From: Sulfitobacter sp. HGT1
Lineage (GTDB): Bacteria > Pseudomonadota > Alphaproteobacteria > Rhodobacterales > Rhodobacteraceae
Length of the DNA stretch: 64,000 nt
NCBI RefSeq assembly: GCF_013282155.1
Contig: NZ_BLWI01000005.1
Location: 124,001-188,000 of the forward strand
Direction of reading: 5' to 3'
Shown here: piece by piece, positions 16,475 through 25,638 of the stretch
Numbering within the stretch: the stretch's first letter is position 1
How the letters are laid out: the number at the start of each line of letters is the position of its first letter
Position numbers and translations under genes: made by a program
The notes under the pieces: generated by a model
The model's database searches: none
Seen by the model: the letters and a program-made list of their open reading frames with translations, nothing else
What the model was told of the DNA's origin: nothing

Positions 16475-18558
16475 GCTTTAACCACGCCAACAAGCGCAGG
16501 GCGGGCATCGAGCCCGATTTCTTCGAAGGATAGGACTGGATTTGAGATGCCACGTGACTGCATCACTGTCTTTAGAAATCTGCGCCTCTTGGTATTGGTT
16601 ACGGCCGCAGCGAAAATTCCGTCGTCACTTGCCGCCGACAAGCATTTTGCTAATCCATCCGCAAGCTTATTAAAGACATCGGGGGGCAGGGCGATGTCCA
16701 TATTTCTTTCCGATCCAATCTCGTATTCTTCAAACATATGCTCCCACTCCGGAGAGAGTTGGATAAGTGGCAATGTTCCATCTTCCCGTCGCAATTGCGC
16801 GACCAACTGAAAGCCGAGTTTTTGGCGTACATGTTCGCAGATTGCTTGCGTTTGTGAATTTGTTGCGCGTGCCTCCGCTATTGCCTCCAGGATCAGCGGT
16901 AAGTTTCGAACGGAAACCTGTTCATCCAAAAGTAGCCGCAAAATATTATGCAGGACATCGATCGGTACCTTGTCCGGAATTAGCTCATCCAAAAGCCGCC
17001 TGTTAGCCTCCGAGCGGGTGGGGTTGGAAAGACTGGTCATTTCAGAAAGAAGTCTGCGAAGGGATTTGAGCGTCAAAAGCCTACTGAAATTCCGCTTTAC
17101 GATTTCCAGGAGGTGCGTCGCCAAAATCTCAGTAGGTGTAACGATGGTAATACCAGAAAGAGCCGCCTCTTCCTGATCGCGGCTGTTAATCCAGCGCGCT
17201 GGCGCACCGTACACAGGCTCATGGGTGTCTTTACCTGCTGGTAACCTAATTTTCTTGTCCGGCACCAAGGCAAGCACTTGCTCCGGATTGAGCTGTGAAC
17301 GCGCCTGTTCTACTCCCTGTATTTTGATTACATAAGTTCCAATCGGAAGGCTTGACCGATCCGTGATCCTTATCTCCGGCAAGATGACTCCATAGGACGT
17401 CGCAATATGATTCCGCATATTGCTAATGCGAGCATCAAGCCCTGTGCCGGGGTCTAAGACCATATTGATCAAGTCAGGCGCGAACTCCACATGAATATCG
17501 TCTACTTCTAGAATATCGCCGATCTTGTCTAATTTTTTTTCAATTTGGTCATGGTCGTCGGTTGTCGACGTTGCCAGCAACCGTGTTTCATTCTTGTAGC
17601 TAAAGAATCCCAGTACCGATAGCAAAAATGCGCCGGCAATAAACGGTATGACGGGAAGGCCGGGAATCGCCGCAAAAAATAACATTAGAGCCGCAACTGT
17701 TCCTAATGCAGCTGGATATTTGCCGAGCTGGCTAAATATTGCAATATCTGTGGCACCTACGTTGCCTCCCCTTGCAAGCAATAAAGCTGACGCAACCGAA
17801 ATAATGACTGCTGGAATTTGTGTTACTAAACCGTCACCAACGGTAAGTATCGCGTAAGTTTCAAAAGCTTTGCCGACAGGCATTTGGTGGACAACTGACC
17901 CCATTATCAAACCAGCAATTAAATTGAGCAACGTGATTAGAAGACCAGCAATCGCGTCACCTTTCACAAATTTGGAAGCGCCATCAAGAGATCCGTAAAA
18001 AGTTGTCTCTAATTGTTCTTTTTCTCGACGTATTCGCGCCTCCTCATGCGTAATTGCTCCGGCTGATAAATCACTATCTATCGCCATTTGCCTGCCTGGC
18101 ATACCGTCTAATGCAAATCTCGCACCGACCTCGGCCATCCGTGTTGCGCCCTTATTTATAACCATAAAGTTCACAATCAAAAGAACCGTGAAAACTACCA
18201 ATCCCAGGAACACAGATCCGCTCATAACGAATTTAGAAAATCCTTCGATTACATTTCCTGCAGCGCCGGTGCCAGTATGGCCATTGCCAATAATAAGTTT
18301 GGTTGATGAAACGTTCAGTGATAATCTCAACATCAGTGATGCGAGTAGTATTGTTGGAAAAGATGAGAAATCTAACGGACGGTCAATAAAGAGTGTCAAC
18401 GAAAATATGAGGATTGCGAGCGCAAAGGAAGCGGCGAGGCCGATGTCGAGCACCCAAGGCGGCATTGGCAATACCATCATGATGATTATCGCCATTAAGC
18501 TCATAGAGAGAACGACCGTTGGGCTAAATCTGAAATTTGTCCAAATTGAAACTGCCAC
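16471..18558 (-). CDS. flhA: Flagellar export gate protein FlhA
   Basis: FlhA forms the large cytoplasmic ring of the export gate that docks chaperone-substrate complexes. At 695 residues it is of normal length, with about eight hydrophobic helices in the first 330 residues and a soluble C-terminal part. The FHIPEP-type signature region 'RMAEVGARFALDGMPGRQMA' is clear. It is first in the flhA-fliR-flhB-FliJ-like operon. No CtrA box could be seen in the 137 bases upstream. Confidence 0.96.
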   Translation of the reverse strand: MAVSIWTNFRFSPTVVLSMSLMAIIIMMVLPMPPWVLDIGLAASFALAILIFSLTLFIDRPLDFSSFPTILLASLMLRLSLNVSSTKLIIGNGHTGTGAAGNVIEGFSKFVMSGSVFLGLVVFTVLLIVNFMVINKGATRMAEVGARFALDGMPGRQMAIDSDLSAGAITHEEARIRREKEQLETTFYGSLDGASKFVKGDAIAGLLITLLNLIAGLIMGSVVHQMPVGKAFETYAILTVGDGLVTQIPAVIISVASALLLARGGNVGATDIAIFSQLGKYPAALGTVAALMLFFAAIPGLPVIPFIAGAFLLSVLGFFSYKNETRLLATSTTDDHDQIEKKLDKIGDILEVDDIHVEFAPDLINMVLDPGTGLDARISNMRNHIATSYGVILPEIRITDRSSLPIGTYVIKIQGVEQARSQLNPEQVLALVPDKKIRLPAGKDTHEPVYGAPARWINSRDQEEAALSGITIVTPTEILATHLLEIVKRNFSRLLTLKSLRRLLSEMTSLSNPTRSEANRRLLDELIPDKVPIDVLHNILRLLLDEQVSVRNLPLILEAIAEARATNSQTQAICEHVRQKLGFQLVAQLRREDGTLPLIQLSPEWEHMFEEYEIGSERNMDIALPPDVFNKLADGLAKCLSAASDDGIFAAAVTNTKRRRFLKTVMQSRGISNPVLSFEEIGLDARPALVGVVKA

Positions 18559-18695
18559 TAGTGTATCTCAATTTATTAAAGTTGGTATGAGTAAATTCTG
18601 AACATCATTTTCGTATAATTTGATTGCCGAAATATTAAAATAATAGAAACAGGAGCCAAAAAGTCTTGCAATCTACCGGAAGCTCGTGCACCGCT

Positions 18696-20576
18696 CTAAT
18701 TTCCTAGAAGATGATCTAGCGAACTTTTGAAGTCGGCTCCAGCATCCAATACTTCCTTTGGTGTAGGAGGCTTCTGCCCAGTATTGCCTGCATTTATTTT
18801 CGATTTCGCAGCGCTCTCAGTTACCAGATATTTACTCGGCCGGGATGCAGGGATAGAAATTCCGTTCGCAGAAACGCCATATTTTATTTCGCCGTCGCGA
18901 AGCGGTGAAAAAAGTTTTCCCTGCCGAGAGGAAATCTCTTTGATAAGTTGGGCGTCCAGAACGCGGTTTAGCGCAGCACCAATCGACGTAGTAAATTCAA
19001 TGAACTGAAGGTCGTTTGAACTTTCCGTCACCTTTCTGAAAAATATATTGGTCATATTTACAAAATTCTTCTGATTTGAGGCCACTCCGCTTCTCAATAC
19101 ATCAAATGCTGCGCTAAGGTCTTCGTCTTCAATAAGGCTATCAAAAGCAGCGGCGATCTCTTGTGGGCTATTTCCATCGGATAAATTGGGTGGGTCAGTT
19201 TCCTTGACGTTGAACGAAGCATCAAATTTTACTAAGTCACGCCGTGGTGTTATGTCACTGTCCCTGAAAGGTGGGTACATTTTTGAGTATTCGGAAATGC
19301 CATGGTTACGCCCTGGTTCTGGGTCAGAAGTCGATTTTTCTTGGACCGCGGATTTTCCTCCGGCGCTGCCATCTGGATTAGCGCTTTTATAGCCAGGGGA
19401 ATCAGGGGCTGCTTGGTTTTTTAGCATTGCTTCTCGCCCCCCTAACCGAGTCTCTAATAATGGAAATAGTAATTTTCTTAGATGAGGCGGGAATTGAGAA
19501 GCTGATAGCAGGCTGGCTTTGACTTCACTCTCTACGGGGTACTCTTCGCGTGGCTGCTCTGCAGCTAACTTCCATATCTTTAGGTCTGTGAAGCAATCAA
19601 AAAGTTTCGCAAGTTGTTGTGTAGGGCGGGCATGGCCATATTCCAGAAGTTCACCGACCATCGTTAAAAATGAAATATCATCTGTATTTTCGTTTAGAAT
19701 TTCCGTTAACTGTATTGCTTCTGCACCGAACCCGTTATGTAAGAGCCATAAGATATCAACAGTTTCAGAGCGCAAGAGGCCGGTTCTTGAACTCTTGGAA
19801 ACTTCTGTAAAATCTCCGCTGATCATTCCAGCATTAAGTATACGAATAGATTTCGCCGCGTTACAATCAAACACAGCGTCAGGCACCTCCTTGTCGTCGA
19901 CGTTTTGGGTCGACGCGGATACTGCGGCATTATTAAAACTTCCTAATTCGAGTTTTTGTCTAAATAGTTGCTTTGGTGATTTTGTGTATTTTTCATCATC
20001 TCCGTCAATGTCCGTTTCCCTTTCTAATATGTCTGTTGTGATAAGTTCGGAAAGGGAATGGGAAATGTTGAATCGGAACGCGGCGACGTCTTTCAGAGAT
20101 TCTCTTGTTTTAAATGGATTAGAATCTGGTTTTGAGATTTGTAATTCTCTTTGGCTGAGATTTCGACTACCGGTGCCAGTTAGGCGGGTTAGGTTTCCTA
20201 TAAGAATTGGTGTTTGAAGTGCGGTGCCAGGTGACGCGATATCTACAACGATCATTCCTTTGGCTGCAGAGAATAGAGACGCATTGCAGTCACAGGATGT
20301 ATCAATTCTCACAGCGTTTCCAGACACACTAATCGACCGGATTCGAACTCGAGAGATTCTTCTGTAGACGTCTGAAATATCGAATGAATTATTGGCTCCT
20401 ATGACTTTAATCTCAATTTGGCCGTCGGCATGGGTGGCCACCCAGCTGGAATCCGAGACAGAGTGAATTACAATTCGTGTAAAACCGTCGTGATCACCCG
20501 ACGCAACAAACATTGGTTCAGCAGAGAGGAATGAACCAAAAAGACAGATCGATATGACTATAATGATTTGTTTCAT
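18696..20576 (-). CDS. Periplasmic motility-operon protein with AMIN-like N-terminus
   Basis: The 626-residue protein has a signal peptide (cleavage near residue 19, 'FGSFLSA'). Residues about 25-115 show a beta-strand pattern ('FTRIVIHSVSDSSWVATH', 'RVRIRSISVSGNAVRIDT') that resembles AMIN domains, which bind envelope polymers. A cysteine pair, 'CDC', lies near residue 97. The rest is charged and mostly helical, with no catalytic motif I recognise. The start overlaps the motA stop by four bases, so it is co-translated with the stator gene. I infer a periplasmic role in stator anchoring or motor assembly. Large proteins of this kind sit beside motA in other Rhodobacterales, as far as I recall. 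The reading frame lies in strongly AT-rich DNA. Confidence 0.75.
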   Translation of the reverse strand: MKQIIIVISICLFGSFLSAEPMFVASGDHDGFTRIVIHSVSDSSWVATHADGQIEIKVIGANNSFDISDVYRRISRVRIRSISVSGNAVRIDTSCDCNASLFSAAKGMIVVDIASPGTALQTPILIGNLTRLTGTGSRNLSQRELQISKPDSNPFKTRESLKDVAAFRFNISHSLSELITTDILERETDIDGDDEKYTKSPKQLFRQKLELGSFNNAAVSASTQNVDDKEVPDAVFDCNAAKSIRILNAGMISGDFTEVSKSSRTGLLRSETVDILWLLHNGFGAEAIQLTEILNENTDDISFLTMVGELLEYGHARPTQQLAKLFDCFTDLKIWKLAAEQPREEYPVESEVKASLLSASQFPPHLRKLLFPLLETRLGGREAMLKNQAAPDSPGYKSANPDGSAGGKSAVQEKSTSDPEPGRNHGISEYSKMYPPFRDSDITPRRDLVKFDASFNVKETDPPNLSDGNSPQEIAAAFDSLIEDEDLSAAFDVLRSGVASNQKNFVNMTNIFFRKVTESSNDLQFIEFTTSIGAALNRVLDAQLIKEISSRQGKLFSPLRDGEIKYGVSANGISIPASRPSKYLVTESAAKSKINAGNTGQKPPTPKEVLDAGADFKSSLDHLLGN

Positions 20577-21442
20577 GCGGCAACTTGTTTAATTTCTTTC
20601 AATACTTCTTCTAGCTCTGCAAAAGATGGGCGACAGTGTGAGGGAGTGTTCTGTCGTCCTACCTCAATGCAGATGTTCGTTGCGTGGTTATGTAAGTTCG
20701 CGACCAAAACTTCTTTTATTAACAAATAGAAATGGCCATCTTCCTTGGTAACATCAGCGACTTTGGCCGCAAATGGCCCGACGATTCCATATGCCAAAAA
20801 CACACCTAGAAATGTACCGACTAGAGCGCCGCCAATAAGCCTGCCCAGTATTTCTGGTGGCTGGTCGATTGATGCCATAGTCTTAATGACGCCTAAAACG
20901 GCGGCAACAATGCCCAGCGCAGGAAGGCCATCGGCTACGGTTTGGAGCGCATGACTAGAGTGCATTGAGTGTTCGAGGTTTGCATCCATGCGCTTTTCCA
21001 AAACCTCTTCAACTTGATGGGGGTCGTCGTAGTTCATTGAAGCCGAACGCATCGTGTCGCAAATTAAAGCAATAGCCTCCTCATCGTTGAGGATTTTTGG
21101 ATACTTTTGAAATAGTGAAGACTCCTTTGGTGCTTCAATGTGTGCTTCAATCTCAATGGGATTTTGGCGCGCAAGGCGAATGAGCTCGAAAAGTAGGCAG
21201 AGTAGATCCCGATAATCAACGTGCTTCCAACGAGTTCCTTTGAAAACCTTTCCAAGGTCTTTTAACGTATGTCTGATTGCCGGCAGATCGTTACTGATAA
21301 GGAAAGCGCCGACAGCAGCTCCGCCGATCATTGTGAATTCGAATGGTAATGACTTTAAGATTATCCCCATCTTGCCGCCAGCAGCAAGATACCCGCCAAA
21401 AACCATTACAAATATCGTAATTATCCCTATTATACCAATCAT
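20573..21442 (-). CDS. motA: Flagellar stator protein MotA
   Basis: MotA forms the proton channel of the motor with MotB. The 289-residue length and four hydrophobic helices fit. 'GLPALGIVAAVLGVIKTMAS' and 'IGGALVGTFLGVFLAYGIVG' are the family signatures, including the prolines and charged residues near the motor interface. Unlike many bacteria, motB is not next to it but 11 kb away at 32335. It lies downstream of a MotE-like gene and is preceded by a candidate CtrA box. Confidence 0.96.
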   Translation of the reverse strand: MIGIIGIITIFVMVFGGYLAAGGKMGIILKSLPFEFTMIGGAAVGAFLISNDLPAIRHTLKDLGKVFKGTRWKHVDYRDLLCLLFELIRLARQNPIEIEAHIEAPKESSLFQKYPKILNDEEAIALICDTMRSASMNYDDPHQVEEVLEKRMDANLEHSMHSSHALQTVADGLPALGIVAAVLGVIKTMASIDQPPEILGRLIGGALVGTFLGVFLAYGIVGPFAAKVADVTKEDGHFYLLIKEVLVANLHNHATNICIEVGRQNTPSHCRPSFAELEEVLKEIKQVAA

Positions 21443-21466
21443 AGATCCACCAATATATGTATCAAT

Positions 21467-21481
21467 TTAACATTAGCTTAG
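21467..21481. promoter_or_regulatory. Candidate CtrA box upstream of motA
   Basis: TTAA-N7-TTAG, seven of eight consensus positions, in the 55-base gap between the MotE-like gene and motA, 25 bases before the motA start. Confidence 0.5.
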
Positions 21482-21497
21482 CGGCGTGCCGCTTTAC

Positions 21498-22109
21498 CTA
21501 ATTGAATCTGCCAGATTTTGCATTTCTACCGGCAAGCACAACACTTATTGAATAAGAGAATTCCGGTTTTAGGCCCGACATTATTTTAGCGGCTGCATCC
21601 GGACGCATTCGCGCAAGAAACCCTGCTGCAAAGTCCGGCATCATAGCCTCAAAAAGGGGGGCCGCATCCTTGGGTTTCATATTTTCATAGACAGCAGTCA
21701 GGCGGGCTAGGTCGTCTTCCGCGGCAGTGCTTGAGAGTGCCAGAGTTTCACGTAATTGTTGTTCGGCGTCTGCAATTTCGACTAGGCGCGCCTCGATTCT
21801 TGCAGTAGCTTCGTCTAGTTTTCTTTGACGGTCCTCCTGTAGTTTTTCACGTTCGGCCAACTGAACTGATCGTTCCTGCAATGTTTTCAACAGTCTATTC
21901 AGTCGCGTACGTTCATCAGGCAACGAACCGCTCGCCGTGTCGTCGCTGCTCGGCTTATTGATGGCTTGTTCGTGAGACTCGTTTACCTGGGCAAAAGCAT
22001 CATTTGCATGGAGGCCGATGCGGATCGCCCCGGATATGAAAAAGACAATAGAAATTATAGTTAGGTACTTTATACTGCGTGGCCTGAAAGGTTGTATAAT
22101 ACGCTTCAT
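21498..22109 (-). CDS. motE: MotE-like motility chaperone
   Basis: MotE is a periplasmic chaperone for motility proteins, first described as the MotC chaperone in rhizobia. The 203-residue protein has a membrane or signal helix at about residues 15-30. A coiled coil follows ('LLKTLQERSVQLAEREKLQE' through 'ADAEQQLRETL'). The C-terminal MgtE-N-like domain has 'LTAVYENMKPKDAAPLFEAM' and 'FLARMRPDAAAKIMSGLKPE', which is the diagnostic part. It overlaps orf131 upstream by four bases and precedes motA. Confidence 0.82.
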   Translation of the reverse strand: MKRIIQPFRPRSIKYLTIISIVFFISGAIRIGLHANDAFAQVNESHEQAINKPSSDDTASGSLPDERTRLNRLLKTLQERSVQLAEREKLQEDRQRKLDEATARIEARLVEIADAEQQLRETLALSSTAAEDDLARLTAVYENMKPKDAAPLFEAMMPDFAAGFLARMRPDAAAKIMSGLKPEFSYSISVVLAGRNAKSGRFN

Positions 22110-22501
22110 GTTACTTCTTTCGATTTGGAGTAACGCATGAACATTGGTTTGCTTGGTGGTTTCTCTTGAGGCGCAGCAGTTGTTTTGGCATTTTCGGTTT
22201 GGTCTTCTTCCTCGGTCAACGGGATATCATGTAGGGACGCCATTCTAAGTTCCATTCTCCTAGAGCTTTGCTCAGCCTTTTCGGTTAGTTCAAGAAGGGT
22301 CTCCGCTGAACCTGCGGCAGTTGCTTGTGCGGATGAAAGTGCTTTAGTGAGGTCATCAACTCTCGAAGATAGGACGGCAACAGCTCCGCCAACACCTCGC
22401 TCCAAGCTGTTAAAGTGCTTCAGGCGTTGGCCAAGGATATAGCAATAGATAGCCGCAGCCATTGCGCCAGAAGCCAGTAATATGTCGGAAATTAATGCCA
22501 T
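22106..22501 (-). CDS. Small membrane-anchored coiled-coil protein of the motor operon
   Basis: I do not recognise this 131-residue protein. It has one N-terminal membrane helix (about residues 5-24, 'ILLASGAMAAAIYCYILGQR'). A helical stretch with heptad spacing runs to about residue 90, and the tail is acidic and then basic. The sequence 'ERGVGGAVAVLSSRVDDLTK' resembles the linkers of small membrane scaffolds. It stands between fliL2 and motE with a nine-base gap and a four-base overlap, so it is co-expressed with stator genes and probably acts at the motor. Confidence 0.7.
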   Translation of the reverse strand: MALISDILLASGAMAAAIYCYILGQRLKHFNSLERGVGGAVAVLSSRVDDLTKALSSAQATAAGSAETLLELTEKAEQSSRRMELRMASLHDIPLTEEEDQTENAKTTAAPQEKPPSKPMFMRYSKSKEVT

Positions 22502-22510
22502 TTTTTCCCC

Positions 22511-22999
22511 TTAGGTTAGTACAAATTCCATTACTAGGAATTTGTTAACACGTTCTTCCCCTAGGATAATTTCAACGCGATGCAGCATTTGGGTTCTTAG
22601 GCGAATAAGAATTTCCGGGTCGTCAAAGTCTGTGACCCTAACGGCACGTAGGTAGGTATTCAGAACATCAGTGACGCGCGGCATCATCTTTTCAACATCG
22701 TCCCTGAATTTTGCTGGGACCTCCAATTGCGCGCGAAACCTAAGATGTTTGGATTTTGAAGGTCTGTGAAGTGAGATCACCAATGGATCGATAGGAATAT
22801 ATACAACATCATCAATTGGATGTGGCTGTTCCTCTACATTGATATCGGCCCCGCTGTTTTTCTCCGCGAGAATGATTTCGCTATAGCTGAGGAAAAAACC
22901 AGCACCCCCACTGATCAATCCGAGGAATAGGCTTAGGATTGGGAGAAGTTTTGACTTCTTTTTATCCACTTTTTCATCACTGGAATCATTGGTTTTCAT
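22511..22999 (-). CDS. fliL: FliL basal body protein, copy 2
   Basis: This 162-residue protein is the more classical FliL. It has a cytoplasmic basic tail ('KVDKKKSKLLP'), a membrane helix (about 19-38) and a periplasmic domain. The family motif 'LRFRAQLEVPAKFRDDVEKM', then 'DVLNTYLRAVRVTDFDDPEI', and the end 'VNKFLVMEFVLT' match the stomatin-like fold. It leads the operon with orf131, motE and motA, which suits its known role around the stator. A CtrA box lies 44 bases upstream, shared with the divergent fliF. Confidence 0.9.
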   Translation of the reverse strand: MKTNDSSDEKVDKKKSKLLPILSLFLGLISGGAGFFLSYSEIILAEKNSGADINVEEQPHPIDDVVYIPIDPLVISLHRPSKSKHLRFRAQLEVPAKFRDDVEKMMPRVTDVLNTYLRAVRVTDFDDPEILIRLRTQMLHRVEIILGEERVNKFLVMEFVLT

Positions 23000-23042
23000 A
23001 CAGGCCCACTTTCTTGGTGAATGCTGTATAACTCTGATTGCA

Positions 23043-23057
23043 CTAACTAAATGTTAA
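23043..23057. promoter_or_regulatory. Candidate CtrA box between fliL and fliF
   Basis: CTAA-N7-TTAA, seven of eight consensus positions. It sits 44 bases from fliL (-) and 61 bases from fliF (+), so it is well placed for control of both divergent operons. Confidence 0.6.
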
Positions 23058-23117
23058 TCCAGTTGCCTCATTTGTACTTTATGTTTCGAGCAGAATGTTC
23101 GACGAGATGGAGGCACT

Positions 23118-24761
23118 GTGCAGCAGATAGTAGACATTTGGATTAAGCTTACCTTTCGAAGAAGGATCTCAATCCTCATCGCGACAGTTTTGATGTTTTT
23201 TGGGATATTGTTGATGTCCAGGATCGTCACTTCGCCGAATATGGCGCTTTTATATTCGGGCTTGGACAGCAGTGCCGCAGGAGATGTTGTCCGCACTATC
23301 GAGCAGCAGGGCGTTGCTTTTGAAGTTCGGGGGGGGGCGATATTTGTCGATTCTACAGTGCGGGACGAACTCCGTTTAACGCTGGCCAGCGAGGGCTTAC
23401 CTGCGAACGGAAGCCGTGGTTACGAACTTCTTGATAGTCTGACCGGTTTCGGCACCACGTCCCAGATGTTCGATGCAGCGTACTGGCGTGCCAAGGAGGG
23501 GGAGCTCGCGCGTACCATTGTTGCCAGCCCTCAAATTTCCCTGGCTAGGGTTCATATTGGCGGTACTGGCTCCAATCCTTTTCAAAGAAGCGTCACGCCG
23601 AAAGCCTCTGTGTCGCTGACACCCAGGGCAGGTGAGATATCGACCTCTCAGGCAAAGGCAGTCCGGTATCTTGTTTCATCGGCGGTTGCGGGCCTTTCAC
23701 CTGAGGATGTTGCAGTGATTGATTCGAATGGCAGTCTGATTGGCTCAGGTGACGACCCTGAGCCCGGAATCCAAGGCGATGATAAGGCCGCCATGCTGAA
23801 AGATAAGGTTGAGCGCCTATTGGAAGCACGTGTAGGGCGTGGAAACGCGATAGTCGAAGTGAGCGTAGAGACTGTTACGGAGAGTGAATCTGTTCGTGAG
23901 CGGCGGTTTGATCCTGACGGACGCGTCGCGATCAGTACCGACACTGAAGAGCGGAGTAATAGTTCATCAGATGCTGGAAATGGGGCGGTAACAGTGGCGA
24001 GTAACTTGCCTGACAAGAACGCTTCGGAGGGCGGCGGGCGTTCATCATTGTCAAATTCAGAGACGCGAGAGCGGGTGAATTACGAGGTGTCTGAGACTGA
24101 AAGGGAAATTATTCGCATACCAGGTGCGGTCAAGCGCCTGACAGTCGCGGTGTTGGTGAACCAGGAAACGACAACTGATGCGAATGGTGAATCGACTTCC
24201 CAGACCCGAGGGGATGCAGAAATAGAGATTTTGAGGGAACTCGTGTCATCTGCAGTCGGTTATGACGAGGGTCGAGGTGATGTCATCACGATAAAGTCGA
24301 TGGCGCTCAAGTCAGTGCCTCCAGTCGGCACGCAGGTAAGTTCTTCTCTCATCGACCGCCTTAATCTTGATTTGGTGTCCGCCATCCAAATGGTTGTTCT
24401 TGGCCTCGTTACAGTAATCTTGGGTCTCTTTGTTGTCCGCCCCTTACTATTGAAGCCTGTTCTGCCGATACGGTCAGAGGTAACACCTCCGTTACTCTCT
24501 CAAGAAGTCGAGGTCGGTATTCCCGACGACACTGGGCCACAATTTCCAAATGATTTCAGTCAGGCCCCTCCGATGTTCGAGATCCCTGGTTTGGCCGACC
24601 AGACTGGGACAAGTCCCGGGATCGGCTTGGGCCAACTGAGTAATTTTTCCCAATCTGATAGCCCAGTTGAACGCCTTCGGAGCATGATCGGGGATAAACA
24701 AGAAGAGACCATTGAAATCTTGCGAACCTGGCTTGAGGAAAAGGAGGAAAATGCTCAATGA
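23118..24761 (+). CDS. fliF: Flagellar MS-ring protein FliF
   Basis: FliF builds the membrane ring on which the flagellum is assembled. The 547-residue protein has an N-terminal membrane helix (about 14-32) and the YscJ-like region 'GLDSSAAGDVVRTIEQQGVA' with 'GYELLDSLTGFGTTSQMFDA'. A periplasmic beta-collar part follows, then a second helix at about 420-440. The C-terminal tail ('SPVERLRSMIGDKQEETIEI') is the FliG-binding end. FliG itself is not in the window. The start is GTG behind GGAGG. The stop overlaps fliH by four bases. Confidence 0.95.
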   Translation: MQQIVDIWIKLTFRRRISILIATVLMFFGILLMSRIVTSPNMALLYSGLDSSAAGDVVRTIEQQGVAFEVRGGAIFVDSTVRDELRLTLASEGLPANGSRGYELLDSLTGFGTTSQMFDAAYWRAKEGELARTIVASPQISLARVHIGGTGSNPFQRSVTPKASVSLTPRAGEISTSQAKAVRYLVSSAVAGLSPEDVAVIDSNGSLIGSGDDPEPGIQGDDKAAMLKDKVERLLEARVGRGNAIVEVSVETVTESESVRERRFDPDGRVAISTDTEERSNSSSDAGNGAVTVASNLPDKNASEGGGRSSLSNSETRERVNYEVSETEREIIRIPGAVKRLTVAVLVNQETTTDANGESTSQTRGDAEIEILRELVSSAVGYDEGRGDVITIKSMALKSVPPVGTQVSSSLIDRLNLDLVSAIQMVVLGLVTVILGLFVVRPLLLKPVLPIRSEVTPPLLSQEVEVGIPDDTGPQFPNDFSQAPPMFEIPGLADQTGTSPGIGLGQLSNFSQSDSPVERLRSMIGDKQEETIEILRTWLEEKEENAQ

Positions 24762-25348
24762 CACTCGCTCATCGGTACAATGAATTTCAAGAAGACCCGA
24801 CCATAGAGGATTTGAATGCCCGCGAAGCTGAATCAGCAGAAGAAAGCCTGCGGGCATTTGAGAATGGTTACCAAGCAGGCTGGCAAGATGCGGCGAGCGC
24901 ACATGATACAGAGCAAGAAAGACTGTTGTCTGAATTAGTGCAGTGTTTTCAGGTCATACAGTTTACGTATCAAGACGCCAGAAATAAATTAATATCAGAT
25001 CTGCGTCCAATTGCTAAAGAATTTCTGGAAAAGATTTTCCCAGGTGTCTCGCGGGCATCGCTTCGCGCGAACTTGTCGGAAAATATTGGTGATATTGTTT
25101 CGAAATCGACGCGGGAAACTATTGAAATAAGTGCATCACCTAATAGTGTAAAAGAAATTCAAGATCTGTTAAAGGATACGAAAAATATCCCCATTATCCT
25201 GACTGAAAATACAGGTCTGGCTCCTATGCAGGTTTCTGTCAAAGTAAGCCAATCCGAGAAATTTATAGATATCAATGACATCTGCGATCAAGTCTTGAGA
25301 TCGTTGGAAGCCTTCTCTCAACAATCAGACTCTGGGGATTATCAATGA
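24758..25348 (+). CDS. fliH: FliH-like flagellar assembly protein
   Basis: FliH regulates the ATPase FliI and docks it at the C-ring. The 196-residue protein has the typical acidic N-terminus and the glycine-spaced 'AFENGYQAGWQDA' (about 27-45). A helical centre follows, then a C-terminal V-ATPase E-like part ('IVSKSTRETIEISASPNSV'). It lies between fliF and fliN with four-base overlaps on both sides. Sequence similarity is weak, as for FliH generally, so context carries part of the call. Confidence 0.75.
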   Translation: MTLAHRYNEFQEDPTIEDLNAREAESAEESLRAFENGYQAGWQDAASAHDTEQERLLSELVQCFQVIQFTYQDARNKLISDLRPIAKEFLEKIFPGVSRASLRANLSENIGDIVSKSTRETIEISASPNSVKEIQDLLKDTKNIPIILTENTGLAPMQVSVKVSQSEKFIDINDICDQVLRSLEAFSQQSDSGDYQ

Positions 25349-25638
25349 GTAGTGCAAATCTTACAGCGCAAACTGCAGCTGACCCGTCCAACGCATTCAC
25401 GTCCGTACCAATCGAGATTTTGGTTTGTGTCGGAAAAGCAAGGCCGCTCATTCGAGACTTGGTGTCACTTGGTGAAAATGCAGTTTTGGGATTGGATCGT
25501 AGGGTTGATGATCCCGTGGAATTATATGTTGGCGAAAAATTAATTGCACGAGGAATATTAGAAGAGTTGGAGTGTGACGGAGTGGATCAGCTATCTGTTC
25601 GCCTGACAGAAGTGATAGACATGCAATCAATGCTATGA
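25345..25638 (+). CDS. fliN: Flagellar motor switch protein FliN
   Basis: FliN is the lowest ring of the switch complex. The 97-residue protein is the short form with one SpoA domain: 'VPIEILVCVGKARPLIRDLV', 'GENAVLGLDRRVDDPVELYV' and 'KLIARGILEELECDGVDQLS'. FliM and FliG are not encoded in this window. Four-base overlaps couple it to fliH and fliP. Confidence 0.92.
   Translation: MSSANLTAQTAADPSNAFTSVPIEILVCVGKARPLIRDLVSLGENAVLGLDRRVDDPVELYVGEKLIARGILEELECDGVDQLSVRLTEVIDMQSML

Noticed and set aside
18571..18590. TTAA half-site upstream of flhA as a CtrA box
   Set aside because: No second half-site lies seven bases away on either side, so it was not counted.
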